A program made the translations under genes and the position numbers. A stretch of DNA of 64,000 nucleotides from Solibacillus sp. FSL W7-1464. GTDB taxonomy: Bacteria > Bacillota > Bacilli > Bacillales_A > Planococcaceae. Shown one piece after another: positions 27,311 to 35,929 of the stretch (position 1 is its first letter; every line of letters starts with the position of its first letter). Below the pieces are notes generated by a model. It was not told the DNA's origin and searched no databases. It saw only the letters and a program-made list of their open reading frames with translations. The stretch lies in contig NZ_JBBORC010000001.1 in assembly GCF_038004425.1 (NCBI RefSeq), forward strand, positions 1,589,001 to 1,653,000, read 5' to 3'.

Positions 27311-27857
27311 CTACTACCGTCATGGTGAAACAGTGTGGAATAAAGTAGGGCGGCTGCAAGGATGGCTTGATTCGGATTTAACGACAAAAGGAGTTGAACA
27401 GGCAATGTCCGTTAACTGGAATCCTGAGATCGTATTCTCCAGTGACTTGAAGCGTGCAGTGCAAACAGCCCGTCTCATGTTTCCGGACCACACCATTCAT
27501 AAAAATGAAAATTTGCGTGAAATCAACTTGGGACATTGGCAAGGCAGCTATATTAAGAACCTTCAACAGGATGAACAGTATTGTTGCTATATGAATTCAC
27601 CTGAACTGTTTATCAATACGACTCAGGAATCCTTTAATGAAGTAACCAACCGGATGCTCAGGTTTCACCAGTATTTGTTAAAGTTACCGTATGAGAGAAT
27701 CGCTGTCGTTTCGCACGGTGTTGCAATTGCCTGTTTGATTTCCGCACTTCATAAACAGCCTTACAACCAGCTATGGGGTTATCTGTTGGATGGTGGTGCT
27801 TGTTTTTCGATAGAAGGGAAAAGTGAACAATTACATAAAGATATTTTTATACAGTAA
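27294..27857 (+). CDS. cobC: Alpha-ribazole phosphatase-like histidine phosphatase CobC
   Basis: Phosphoglycerate-mutase-like enzyme of 187 residues with the catalytic RHGE motif (YYRHGETVWN) and a later VVSHGVAIA. In the B12 pathway CobC removes the phosphate from alpha-ribazole phosphate or adenosylcobalamin phosphate. Assignment rests on fold plus location after cobD. Overlaps cobD by 17 bases. Confidence 0.88.
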   Translation: MSKIINYYRHGETVWNKVGRLQGWLDSDLTTKGVEQAMSVNWNPEIVFSSDLKRAVQTARLMFPDHTIHKNENLREINLGHWQGSYIKNLQQDEQYCCYMNSPELFINTTQESFNEVTNRMLRFHQYLLKLPYERIAVVSHGVAIACLISALHKQPYNQLWGYLLDGGACFSIEGKSEQLHKDIFIQ

Positions 27858-27872
27858 TGATGGGGGAGAGCA

Positions 27873-28754
27873 ATGATTTACGATGTTTGTGTAATCGGTG
27901 GTGGTCCTGCCGGGATGTTCAGTGCATTTTATAGTGCATCTAGAAGGATGAACACTGTATTAATTGAAGGTAATCATGAACTAGGCGGACGACTTAATTT
28001 ATTTTTGGACTATAAAATTTATGATATTCCTGGTCAATTTGGTGTTTTAGCGCGTGATTATAAACAAGCGCTGATCGAACAGTTAAAAGTAAGTAAAGCT
28101 AATGTGTTACTTGGAGAAATTGTTGAGGAAATTGAAAATATTGACGAGTTGTTTTATGTAATGACAACACAGCAAACCATACTAGCTAAAACTATCATAG
28201 CGGCAACCGGCAATGGATTTAGTGAGGTAAAAAGAATCGAACATGCACATATGTCGAAAAAAATACAGTATGACCCGCCAGCTTTCCAACAATATGATGG
28301 ACCTATTGCAGTAATCGGACATACACCGATGGCAGCGGATTGGGCAATTCGGTTAATGGGTTATGGTAATGCGGTTACATTATATACCGACAAAGAGCTG
28401 AATTTACAGCCTATTTTAATGGACGGGCTTGCAAACAATAACATTCCAATTTATAAATTCTCGGATTTTAATGACCGGGCATATGAAGCTGTCTTTTGTC
28501 ATATTGGTGCAAAAAAACGGACCATTGAATTCAAAGGACGAATAGAGCAAAGAGATAATGGTTTAACGAATTTTCCCGGATATTTTGTAGCAGGGGATGC
28601 TCGCTATGAGCAAGGCAAACTGAAACTCATCCACGGGGCAACACATGATGCAATGCAAGCAGTTAATGCGGCCTTTCAATATATACACGAAGGTGCGAAT
28701 TACCAGCCGATAGTTTCAACACATGACCCGATATTTAAAGAATGGCTAAAATGA
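27873..28754 (+). CDS. FAD-dependent NAD(P)H oxidoreductase (YumC/TrxB-like)
   Basis: A 293-residue two-dinucleotide-binding-domain flavoprotein: GGGPAGMFSAFYSASRRM near the N-terminus, the second nucleotide site (IAVIGHTPMAADWAIRLM) and a C-terminal FAD signature (FPGYFVAGDAR). The redox-active CxxC of thioredoxin reductases is absent, so it resembles ferredoxin-NADP reductase of the Bacillus YumC type. As last gene of the B12 operon it could feed electrons to the Fe-S proteins of the pathway or reduce Co(II) corrinoid, but that is inference. Confidence 0.82.
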   Translation: MIYDVCVIGGGPAGMFSAFYSASRRMNTVLIEGNHELGGRLNLFLDYKIYDIPGQFGVLARDYKQALIEQLKVSKANVLLGEIVEEIENIDELFYVMTTQQTILAKTIIAATGNGFSEVKRIEHAHMSKKIQYDPPAFQQYDGPIAVIGHTPMAADWAIRLMGYGNAVTLYTDKELNLQPILMDGLANNNIPIYKFSDFNDRAYEAVFCHIGAKKRTIEFKGRIEQRDNGLTNFPGYFVAGDARYEQGKLKLIHGATHDAMQAVNAAFQYIHEGANYQPIVSTHDPIFKEWLK

Positions 28755-28770
28755 ACTTATTAAATAAGAA

Positions 28771-28808
28771 GAAACGCTATACCAGTTTTTTGGTATAGCG
28801 TTTCTTTT
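28771..28808. terminator. Terminator at the end of the B12 operon
   Basis: A 14-bp stem (GAAACGCTATACCA with its complement) with T runs usable on both strands. Its core ACGCTAT resembles the hairpin downstream of nrdF at 33686-33724. Confidence 0.9.
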
Positions 28809-28812
28809 AGAA

Positions 28813-28850
28813 TTAAAACGTATCATCAGTTATAGGGGCTACATTACTAA
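28813..28850 (-). pseudogene. nrdF: Relic of an nrdF 3' end
   Basis: Read on the minus strand, this encodes ISNVAPITDDTF and a stop, matching the end of the intact NrdF (AKVAPITDDTFKF) 4.9 kb away. It stands next to a terminator similar to the one following nrdF. Too short to be a gene; it is a vestige. Confidence 0.8.
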
Positions 28851-28937
28851 TTGTTAGAATTTTTAATTATTTTCATTTACAATTTAGGTGAGAATATCTT
28901 GATATAAAAATTACGAATAAAGGTTGGTGAATGATTT

Positions 28938-29117
28938 ATGAAAACAGTTACTGAGGAGAAATCTATTGCTAAGTTATTTCCAGAACTTCTTGTTGAATGG
29001 GATTTTTCTAAAAATGCAACTATTATCTCTCCAACTGAAGTTTCTAAAGGTTGTAATTTAAAGGTATGGTGGATTTGTCCAGAAAATCATTCTTATGAAA
29101 AAAACAATGGAGCTTAG
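28938..29117 (+). pseudogene. Truncated zinc-ribbon (DUF4379-like) protein
   Basis: A 59-residue frame (ATG after a GGTGA-like site) containing LFPELLVEWDFSKN and LKVWWICPENHSYE, the repeat pattern of the 'probable zinc-ribbon' DUF4379 family, whose members normally have several such units with CxxC/CxxH pairs. Here the frame ends within the first unit, so it is probably a truncated remnant. Such proteins often accompany endonucleases in mobile regions, and a GIY-YIG gene follows. Confidence 0.6.
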
Positions 29118-29282
29118 GCTAAGGAGCTTTGGTATGTTGATTTTTCGAGTGCACAAAAGAACTCGCACAAACAATGTTAAATGGTTAGATCTTAACTTTT
29201 CTTATGTTCCAAAGTCAAAGGTTGTTAAACCAATGTAAGTAATCTCCCAATTTCAAGAGAGAGAAAAAGCGAGGGAAAGAAA

Positions 29283-30623
29283 ATGAAAAAAGGAATATAT
29301 GCTTTGGTGATTAATGGGAAATATTATATTGGAAAAGATCATTTAATTGAAAAAGAAAAAAGAATTAAAGATCATATTAATTTATTACTAAAAGGAGAGC
29401 ATTATAATCGTTATTTACAAAAGGCATTCGATAAGTATGGGGATATTCAGACATATATCATCGCTACATATGAGAATATTTCAAAGGAAGGTCTCTCAGT
29501 AGAAGAACGCAGATTTATTCAAAAATATGATTCTTATAAAAATGGTTATAATCTAACCTTAGGTGGAGAAGGTGGACATGGTTTAATAATTACCGAAGAA
29601 CGTAAGAGAGAAATGTCTCAACGAATTACAGGGGAGAAAAATCCAATGGCAAAACTAACTAATGAACAATTTTTTGAATTAGTAGATTTGTTTGTCAGTG
29701 GAAAGAGCAATAAATTCATCGGAGAATTATATGATTTGCATGATAGATATGTTTCACTTATTCGTCATAAACATAGATTTAAAACTTTATGGGCTCTAGT
29801 GGAAAATTACATCCCTACCAAATCAAATGATGTTGCTGAGTTGTTAGGTAATGTCACAGAAGAAGAGTTTTTAATGATAGTAGAGGAAATGTTAGAGGGA
29901 AAAACTAATGCTGAAATTGAAGAAATCCATACACTGCCATCTGGCACAGCAAGTCGAATACGTAATCGGAAGTTATATAATAATTGGTGGGAGAAACACT
30001 TTTCTGAACGTGAGTGTATAGATAATAAGATAAAAGTGGCTCATCAGCGAGAAGTAAAAAGGAAATTAGTTGAAAATGGAAAGAGAATGAAGGGAAAAGG
30101 AATTTCAGAATCGACTCGTAATACAATGATGAAGAACAATGGAAAAAGCAAAGGTATAATTATAGATGATGTGTTTTATCATTCAATGATGGAAGCTGAA
30201 CGACAGCTACGTATAAATCGTAAAGTTATTGCTAAAAGGCTAAAAGATAAGGCATACCCTAATTTTATAGAGGTTCAGATAAAGAAAACTCCTAAAGGGG
30301 AGTTTTCACATAATTCGAGGAAGAGTAAACGAATTTGCGTTGATGGGATTGAATACGCTTCAATAATGGAAGCGAGTCGTCAGCTAGGTATCCCGAATAG
30401 AACTATATCAGAAAGAGTTAAGAGTGAGTCCTTTTCGAATTATAAGTTCATTGAAGTTGGAGAAAATCCTTTATCTAAAAAGGCAAGAAAGGTACTTATT
30501 GACGGTATTGAATATCAGAGTGTTAATTTTGCTTCAACAATATTAAGTATAGATAAAAATATACTAGTGAGAAGATTAGTTAGCGAAGCGTATCCTACTT
30601 ATAAATATATCGAAAATGTCTGA
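29283..30623 (+). CDS. Free-standing GIY-YIG homing endonuclease with three NUMOD1-like repeats
   Basis: Residues 1-95 form a GIY-YIG nuclease domain (GIYALVINGKYYIGKD, then LQKAFDKYGDI and KYDSYKNGYNLTLGGEGGHG). After helical linkers, three DNA-binding NUMOD1/IENR1-type repeats occupy roughly residues 295-340, 350-392 and 402-446; each begins with a variant of I-D-G-I-E-Y and contains a helix-turn-helix-like A-x-x-x-L stretch. 446 residues. No group I intron core surrounds it. Ribosome site GAGGGAAAG. It lies beside the nrdF relic and is organised like the endonuclease inside nrdE. Confidence 0.85.
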   Translation: MKKGIYALVINGKYYIGKDHLIEKEKRIKDHINLLLKGEHYNRYLQKAFDKYGDIQTYIIATYENISKEGLSVEERRFIQKYDSYKNGYNLTLGGEGGHGLIITEERKREMSQRITGEKNPMAKLTNEQFFELVDLFVSGKSNKFIGELYDLHDRYVSLIRHKHRFKTLWALVENYIPTKSNDVAELLGNVTEEEFLMIVEEMLEGKTNAEIEEIHTLPSGTASRIRNRKLYNNWWEKHFSERECIDNKIKVAHQREVKRKLVENGKRMKGKGISESTRNTMMKNNGKSKGIIIDDVFYHSMMEAERQLRINRKVIAKRLKDKAYPNFIEVQIKKTPKGEFSHNSRKSKRICVDGIEYASIMEASRQLGIPNRTISERVKSESFSNYKFIEVGENPLSKKARKVLIDGIEYQSVNFASTILSIDKNILVRRLVSEAYPTYKYIENV

Positions 30624-30698
30624 ATTAGATTTCTGATTTTAAAAGTAAGCGTCAAATAGCGGCCACCTAGTTTTAGGCAGCCGCTATTGTTATGTTAT

Positions 30699-32297
30699 CT
30701 ATATAGTTCGTTTTGGTACGTGGCAGTTGGTCGGAATTTTATCTGACCAAGGCATCAACGCATCTAACGCTGCGTCGTCTGTTCGTTCAATTAACGGCAG
30801 CTGTTCCAAGACATACGTTAAATATTTCAGCGGATCGAGTTGGTTCTCTTTGGCTGTTTCTACAATACTGTAAATGACAGCACTAGCCTTTGCGCCTTTT
30901 GGAGAACTCGCAAATAACCACGCCTTGCGACCGATAACGAACGGTTTAATCGAACGTTCGCCTCGATTATTATCTAACTCTAGACGACCATCCTTTAAAA
31001 ATACCACGAGTTTTTGCCACTGATTTAAACAGTATGTAATGGCTTCACCTAATTTTGTTTTTGGTGCGACACGGGCTTTTTCTGTTTTTAGCCATACTAA
31101 AAAATCATCTAATACAGGTTTACTCTGCTTCAGACGTTCATCGTAGCGACGTTCAGGTGTACAGTCGTCCATTTTATTAATCTTTTTGTCGATCGCAAAT
31201 AAACGATTACAGAATTGAAGGCCTATTTTTGCGGCACATGGCTGCTCTGTATTTTGTAGATTTGCTGGTAAGGATTTCAGTGCTTCATCATATTTTCGAC
31301 GCGCGTGCGCCCAGCACCCGACCAACTCGACATTTTTCAAGTCGTGATAACCTGCATATCCATCGACATGGAGATAACCTGAAAAACCTTGTAAAAATGC
31401 TTTGGGATGTTTACCCGAGCGTGTAGTTTGATAGTCATAAAGCACGATGGGCGCTACTTCTCGACCTGTTCGATACATCCACATAAACGATTTGCTTGTC
31501 GCAGCGCGACCAGGTTCATTTAATACTTGTAAACTGGTCTCATCCGCATGGGCAATATCCTCTTGTAGTAGTTTTTTATGAAGATGATGATATAAATGGA
31601 TAAGCCATGTGTTCGCCCCATACATCATCCAGTTCGCCATCGTTTGACGTGAGAGTGAAATGCCCATTCGCTCTAATTGTTTTTCTTGTCGATAAAGCGG
31701 AAGACCTTCACAATATTTTTGGCTCATCAAATAAGCCATCGCTGATGGCGAAGCTAAGCTACCTGGATACATAGGCGCTGGCATTTTCGCTGTGACGATA
31801 GGTGTTTCTGTTCCTTCTTTTTCACAATGACGGCAGCTGTAAATGTGTTGAACATGTTCGACCACTTCGACTTGTGCCGGAATGATTTTCAATTCACGAC
31901 GGATTTGTGTACTCATTTCGTGTGTCTTTTCACCGCAACACAAACAAACCTGCTCTTCTTCGCTTAAACGATAGTGAATCGTTTCGACAGGCAAGTTTTC
32001 TAACATCGCTTCGATTTGACCCGAACGCTTTTTACGTTTATAGGTAACCGTTTCAAGCGTCGGTTCTTCGACCGTGTTATCTGACGTCATTTCCATTTCA
32101 TTGAATAGCGTCAGCGTAAGTTGATCTTGGTTGGTTTTTTCACTTGAAGCACCATACTTCTTTTGTTGGCTCAGGCGGAACTGTGCTTCCCACCAGTTGA
32201 GTTTAGCCAGTAGGGCTTCATTTTGTTTTTCCAACGCCGCATTCTTTTTTGCGAGTTCTTCAATTGTAAGTGTTGGAGTAAGTTCGATTTTTACCAT
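30699..32297 (-). CDS. tnpC: IS66 transposase TnpC
   Basis: The large IS66 transposase, 532 residues. An N-terminal coiled-coil ([20 protein letters not shown]) is followed by a zinc-finger-like region (CLCCGEK ... CRHCEKEG), the DDE domain ([33 protein letters not shown]; and [22 protein letters not shown]) and the small C-terminal domain. No frameshift or internal stop. Confidence 0.95.
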   Translation of the reverse strand: MVKIELTPTLTIEELAKKNAALEKQNEALLAKLNWWEAQFRLSQQKKYGASSEKTNQDQLTLTLFNEMEMTSDNTVEEPTLETVTYKRKKRSGQIEAMLENLPVETIHYRLSEEEQVCLCCGEKTHEMSTQIRRELKIIPAQVEVVEHVQHIYSCRHCEKEGTETPIVTAKMPAPMYPGSLASPSAMAYLMSQKYCEGLPLYRQEKQLERMGISLSRQTMANWMMYGANTWLIHLYHHLHKKLLQEDIAHADETSLQVLNEPGRAATSKSFMWMYRTGREVAPIVLYDYQTTRSGKHPKAFLQGFSGYLHVDGYAGYHDLKNVELVGCWAHARRKYDEALKSLPANLQNTEQPCAAKIGLQFCNRLFAIDKKINKMDDCTPERRYDERLKQSKPVLDDFLVWLKTEKARVAPKTKLGEAITYCLNQWQKLVVFLKDGRLELDNNRGERSIKPFVIGRKAWLFASSPKGAKASAVIYSIVETAKENQLDPLKYLTYVLEQLPLIERTDDAALDALMPWSDKIPTNCHVPKRTI

Positions 32298-32335
32298 AGA
32301 TAAAGAAATTCGACCTGATTAGCCGAATTCCTTTT

Positions 32336-32689
32336 TCAAATGACAACTTTAGCAGAAATCTTCATATGTGAGGATTTTTGATTCATAGGTAACCCTTCGA
32401 GTAACCATTTAAATTGCCTGCCTGAAATTTTCAATGGCGTAGTCGCTTCATCGGGCCAGTCAAACAGGCCATCTTCTAAACGACGATAAAAGAGCCAAAA
32501 TCCATTATGGTCCCAGTGAAGGATTTTTAATTTATCCTTTTTTCGGTTACAGAATACAAAGAGATGCGATGAAAAGGGATCAAGCTGAAAGCTTTCTTGT
32601 ACAATTGCAGCGAGACCATCCACGGATTTCCGTAAATCTGTTGGTCCACACGCAATGAACACTTGATCCATTCTTAAATTAGTGAACAT
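32336..32689 (-). CDS. tnpB: IS66 accessory protein TnpB
   Basis: The IS66 Orf2 family, 117 residues, with the conserved IACGPTDLRKSVDGLAAIV and LFVFCNRKKDKLKILHWD strings. Its start codon overlaps the tnpA stop, implying coupled translation. Confidence 0.93.
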   Translation of the reverse strand: MFTNLRMDQVFIACGPTDLRKSVDGLAAIVQESFQLDPFSSHLFVFCNRKKDKLKILHWDHNGFWLFYRRLEDGLFDWPDEATTPLKISGRQFKWLLEGLPMNQKSSHMKISAKVVI

Positions 32690-32996
32690 GATGTTGGACA
32701 ACCTGAAGGACTTTCGTTAAAGTCGCTTCATCAAAATCGGGTGGACAGTCAATGGTGATGCCATTTAATTTAATCGTAATGGGAATCGTTTCAGGTAGAA
32801 CAGGCTCTTGTACAACAACAGGTAACCACTGAGCAGGTTGAATTTTTGTCTGCGTCCGTGATTTACGCAGCCACTGATACATACTTTGAACAGGTACATT
32901 TTCTTTTGCGCACCAAGCAGCAACGCTTGCTTCACCACTCGTGTGGAAAGCTTGAATACGAGATTGCCACATCAGCTGACGTTCTGATCGTTTCAT
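32679..32996 (-). CDS. tnpA: IS66 accessory protein TnpA
   Basis: The IS66 Orf1-type helix-turn-helix protein: WQSRIQAFHTSGEASVAAWCAKENVPVQSMYQWLRK is split over an HTH region typical of this family. The start at 32996 has a GGAGG site 8 bases upstream. 105 residues. Overlaps tnpB. Confidence 0.9.
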   Translation of the reverse strand: MKRSERQLMWQSRIQAFHTSGEASVAAWCAKENVPVQSMYQWLRKSRTQTKIQPAQWLPVVVQEPVLPETIPITIKLNGITIDCPPDFDEATLTKVLQVVQHHVH

Positions 32997-33114
32997 AAAA
33001 AAACCTCCAACTTCATTCATTGTCATGATTGTCTCATGGCCATTGAATTCGTTGAAGGTGTGCTATATTTGGCGCTTACTTTTAAAAGAGATTATGGAAT
33101 TACAAATTGCTTAA

Positions 33115-33189
33115 GGGCGCATTTATAAGCAAATTGGATTTCAGGATATTGGTTTTTGGTCAATAATTCGTTATGAAGAGGGAAAATAA
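33115..33189 (+). pseudogene. C-terminal fragment of a GNAT acetyltransferase
   Basis: The frame reads IYKQIGFQDIGFWSIIRYEEG and a stop, the usual C-terminal motif of GNAT enzymes (Y-x-x-x-G-F). There is no upstream part; a stop codon interrupts the frame just before. It lies beside the IS66 right end. Confidence 0.55.
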
Positions 33190-33203
33190 GGGGGGCAAAA
33201 ATT

Positions 33204-33608
33204 ATGAGAATTTTATTAGCAGAACAACCAATTTAAATCAATACCTATGATATTGATGCGATGGGCATTGTCAGTAATATTGTGTACGTGCGGTGGTTTG
33301 AGGATCTACGCATGGCTTTTTTAAATAATCATTATCCATTGGCAGACATGATGGCTGTGCAAATTTCACCAATCTTGAAAACAGAAATAGAATACAAAGT
33401 TCCTTTAACAATTTTTGATAAACCGGTCGGACGGTGTTGGATGGTGAAAATCGGACAATCCAGCTGGGAAATGGAGTTGGAGATTACTACCGAGAAGCAT
33501 GTTCATTGTATGGGGAAACAATTCGGCTGATTTTATCATTTAGAAAAGAAAAAGGTTGCGAAGATTCCGGAACCATTAAAGAAGCTTTTTGAAACAAGCA
33601 GTAAATAG
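33204..33608 (+). pseudogene. Broken acyl-CoA thioesterase
   Basis: ATG after a GGGGGG site. The first codons read MRILLAEQPI, then a TAA at 33234-33236 interrupts; the frame resumes as INTYDIDAMGIVSNIVYVRWFEDLR, a hallmark of the hot-dog 4-hydroxybenzoyl-CoA thioesterase family (D-x-x-G-x-V-x-x-x-x-Y-x-x-W-x-E). A second lesion shifts the frame near 33500, and the natural C-terminus KKKVAKIPEPLKKLFE appears in another frame. Two independent lesions mark it as dead. Confidence 0.8.
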
Positions 33609-33685
33609 TTAAATTAGGAGATTGCAAAAGAAGAATATAAAGATGATTATTCATTTTTACAATAAGCAAGAATTGATCTAATTTG

Positions 33686-33724
33686 AAAAAAACGCTATGG
33701 ACCATGACCAAACCATAGCGTTTT
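33686..33724 (-). terminator. nrdF terminator
   Basis: Minus-strand stem AAAACGCTATGG/CCATAGCGTTTT with a 13-base loop and T run, just after the nrdF stop. It may also end transcription coming from the other side. Confidence 0.88.
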
Positions 33725-33728
33725 AATT

Positions 33729-34109
33729 TTAAAACTTAAATGTATCATCCGTAATAGGGGCCACTTTAGCCACCGCGTAAGTTGCTCCTTTTTGACTGAA
33801 GAAATCATAGGTGGACCCAGTATTGGAAATTCCGTTCATGACAACCGGGTTGACTTCCTCGTCAGGGAACATCGTGTCGAGCCCCAAGTTCATAAGCGCT
33901 TTATTCGCATTGTAGCGTACGTATTTTTTAACTTCGGGAGATAGTCCCGTTTCTGCGTATAAATCATCGGTATACTTCATTTCATTCTGATATAAATCGA
34001 GTAAATATTCATAGCCCCACAAAGTTAGCTCCTGCTGTTTTTCTGTTGAGAACGTTTTGAAAATGTTCTGGGCGAAAAAGCCGACTGCTACTCCGTGGAT
34101 TGATTCGTC
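33729..34109 (-). CDS. nrdF: Ribonucleotide reductase small subunit NrdF, exon 2
   Basis: C-terminal 126 residues of the class Ib radical-generating subunit. It starts right after the intron with DESIHGVAVGFFAQ, containing the metal-ligand E-S-x-H motif, and ends with the C-terminal tail APITDDTFKF that docks into NrdE. Joined to exon 1 in frame it gives a 320-residue protein, the family norm. In the unspliced DNA an ATG formed by the last intron bases precedes it. Confidence 0.93.
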   Translation of the reverse strand, partial: DESIHGVAVGFFAQNIFKTFSTEKQQELTLWGYEYLLDLYQNEMKYTDDLYAETGLSPEVKKYVRYNANKALMNLGLDTMFPDEEVNPVVMNGISNTGSTYDFFSQKGATYAVAKVAPITDDTFKF

Positions 34110-34403
34110 CATTTTGTTTCAAGTAAGTTCGTCATTCTTACTTCTGCTTTATGCAGCTTATAATTTCTTATAAGATCAGATCATATCATATATAGCTTTT
34201 GCTATATCTCTCCGCTTCGGATACCATTCTTGACTTGTATCCTACTCTACTCGCTTCCATGTAAAAACATGTGCTTTCGATGACCGTTGCACCTTATTGA
34301 TAGTTTTCAATCTCTTAACTATCAATCTTGGCTCAGGATTGTCCTCGACTAAACGTTAGGATGTTCCCTGAATTCAAAGAGTTTTACTTGCGCCACGATA
34401 TTA
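34110..34403 (-). ncRNA. Group I intron in nrdF (no ORF)
   Basis: A 294-nt intervening sequence. Exon 1 ends CTTGCGT, which pairs with GCGCAAG inside the intron, ending in the required U-G pair at the splice site (P1). The core shows P (AATTCAGGGAA) and Q (AATCCTGAGCC) sharing the CAGG/CCTG helix, and R (CAACGGTCATCGAAAGC) pairing with ATGATC downstream (P7). The intron ends in G before GAC GAA. Removal restores the reading frame exactly and reunites LILR with DESIH at the active site. Confidence 0.93.
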
Positions 34404-34985
34404 ACGCAAGATTAAGCTAATCACTTCCGCACTGTTTCGCAGTACACCCTGTCCTCCTAAATAAAGAGGGTAGAAGAAGCCGGAATAGAATAAGAAGCTT
34501 TCCAGTATAACTGAAGCGAACATTGCTTTCCATAAGCTTTCCGGGTCATCTTCTTTTATAGCGGTGTATACTTCACCAATGCGATATGCTTTATATTGAA
34601 GAAACTCATTTTTTTGTACCCACTCGAAAACTTCGTCGATTTCAGTATTTGTGCATAGTGTTGTAAAAATATATGAATAAGACTTTGCGTGAATTGCTTC
34701 AAACGATCCGAATACGGTTAACACCGCTTTCTCCTGAAAATCGGGAGTGTACTTGGCGATTTCATTCATGCCGATGTTCGTTTGTACCGTATCAAGCAAT
34801 GTCAGGCCGCCGAACACTTTTTTATATGTATCCTGATGTTCGAATTCCTTCCATTGTTTGACGTCTTTACTGACTGCAATTTCTTCGGGAAACCATATTT
34901 GTTTCCATTGCTGGTCCCAAAAAATGCGAGCGAGCTCACTCGTAGGGGTATTCCAGTTGACGGCTTTATACGTTAAATTTGACAT
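34404..34985 (-). CDS. nrdF: Ribonucleotide reductase small subunit NrdF, exon 1
   Basis: N-terminal 194 residues: NWNTPTSELARIFWDQQWKQIWFPEEI is the NrdF opening, and FGSFEAIHAKSYSYIF contains the first E-x-x-H metal ligands and the region of the radical tyrosine. The start at 34985 has a GAGGAG site inside the end of nrdE, which it overlaps by 13 bases. The frame hits a stop at the first intron codon, so splicing is required. Confidence 0.93.
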
Positions 34986-35929
34986 GCGACACACTCCTCA
35001 ATTGTAAGTAAACGTTGGCGTACGTAATAAACGGTTTTAATACCTTTCGTCCACGCATAAATATAAGCTTTTGCCAATTGTTCTGTGTTCCACTGGTCCG
35101 TCACGTATAGTGTCATGGAAATCCCCTGGTCGACATGCTTTTGCGCGGCTGCGTAAAGGTCGATCAGTTCATACGGGTTTACTTCATAGGCTTCGGTATA
35201 AAGTTCTTGGTTATCATTCGTTAAAAATGGCATCGGATAAATTGTTCGACTGTCCGCATAATCACGAACTTCCACGCGTTCTGTAACAGGGGCGATGGAA
35301 GCGGTACAGCTGCGGATGTAGGAGATACTGCCTGTCGGAGCGATCGCCAATCTATACGAGTGGAATAATCCATGCTCCAATACATCAGCCTTCAACTGTT
35401 GCCACATATTTTTTGTAATAACCGGTGTACCCCCAAGTGCTTTAATCACTTCAGGTGTAAGTTCTTTTTCTTCTTTATTTATATAAGTTTCAAAGTAAAC
35501 ACCGCTCGCATATTCACTTTCCTCAAATCTATAAAACGTTTCGTTCTTTTGCTTCGCGATTTCCATTGATGCTTTTAATGAGTAATAGTTCAGTGCTTCC
35601 ATAAATGCATCGATAAATTCAATCGAATCTTTGGAACCATAACGGATTCCACTTTGTACAAGGTGTCCATGCAAGTTCATAACGCCCAATCCGACAGAGT
35701 GCATCACTTTGTTCGCTTTCGACACAGAAGGGACGTTGACGATATCGGTCATCGTTGAGACATTAGTCAATAGACGCATTGCTGTATCGACAAGCTGTCC
35801 GAAATCCTGAACTTTCGTTGCTTCGTGAATGTCAATCGAACCTAAGTTACAAGAAACATCGAGACCATATTCATTCGGCTCGTTTTGGTCGGTGATAATA
35901 CTTGTTTGTTGGTACTGTAAAATTTCTGT
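34973..35929 (-). CDS. nrdE: Ribonucleotide reductase large subunit NrdE, exon 3
   Basis: The last 318 residues of class Ib NrdE. The exon starts TEILQYQQTSIITD directly after the intron; it carries DVSCNLGS (a disulfide-site cysteine), the catalytic loop region IAPTGSISYIRSCTASIAP, and ends ECVACQI with the C-terminal redox CxxC. Exons of 237, 142 and 319 codons (last including stop) join without frame change to 697 residues, close to Bacillus NrdE. Confidence 0.94.
   Translation of the reverse strand, partial: TEILQYQQTSIITDQNEPNEYGLDVSCNLGSIDIHEATKVQDFGQLVDTAMRLLTNVSTMTDIVNVPSVSKANKVMHSVGLGVMNLHGHLVQSGIRYGSKDSIEFIDAFMEALNYYSLKASMEIAKQKNETFYRFEESEYASGVYFETYINKEEKELTPEVIKALGGTPVITKNMWQQLKADVLEHGLFHSYRLAIAPTGSISYIRSCTASIAPVTERVEVRDYADSRTIYPMPFLTNDNQELYTEAYEVNPYELIDLYAAAQKHVDQGISMTLYVTDQWNTEQLAKAYIYAWTKGIKTVYYVRQRLLTIEECVACQI

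Larger units (their letters stand above)
30645..33079 (-). mobile_element. IS66-family insertion sequence
   Basis: About 2435 bp with three genes in the IS66 order (tnpA-tnpB-tnpC, minus strand). The ends are inverted repeats: GTAAGCGTCAAATA on the left and its near-complement TATTTGGCGCTTAC on the right. Both sides are flanked by the identical 8-bp TTTTAAAA (30637-30644 and 33080-33087), the target duplication length expected for IS66. All three genes are intact, so it may be active or recently inserted. Confidence 0.95.

Noticed and set aside
29134-29237. 34-residue frame ending in YVPKSKVVKPM
   Set aside because: No convincing ribosome site or similarity; may be debris of a longer gene, but cannot be supported.
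28755-30640. Group I intron around the free-standing GIY-YIG gene
   Set aside because: I looked for P/Q and R/S core elements on both sides and found none; no split host gene is restored.
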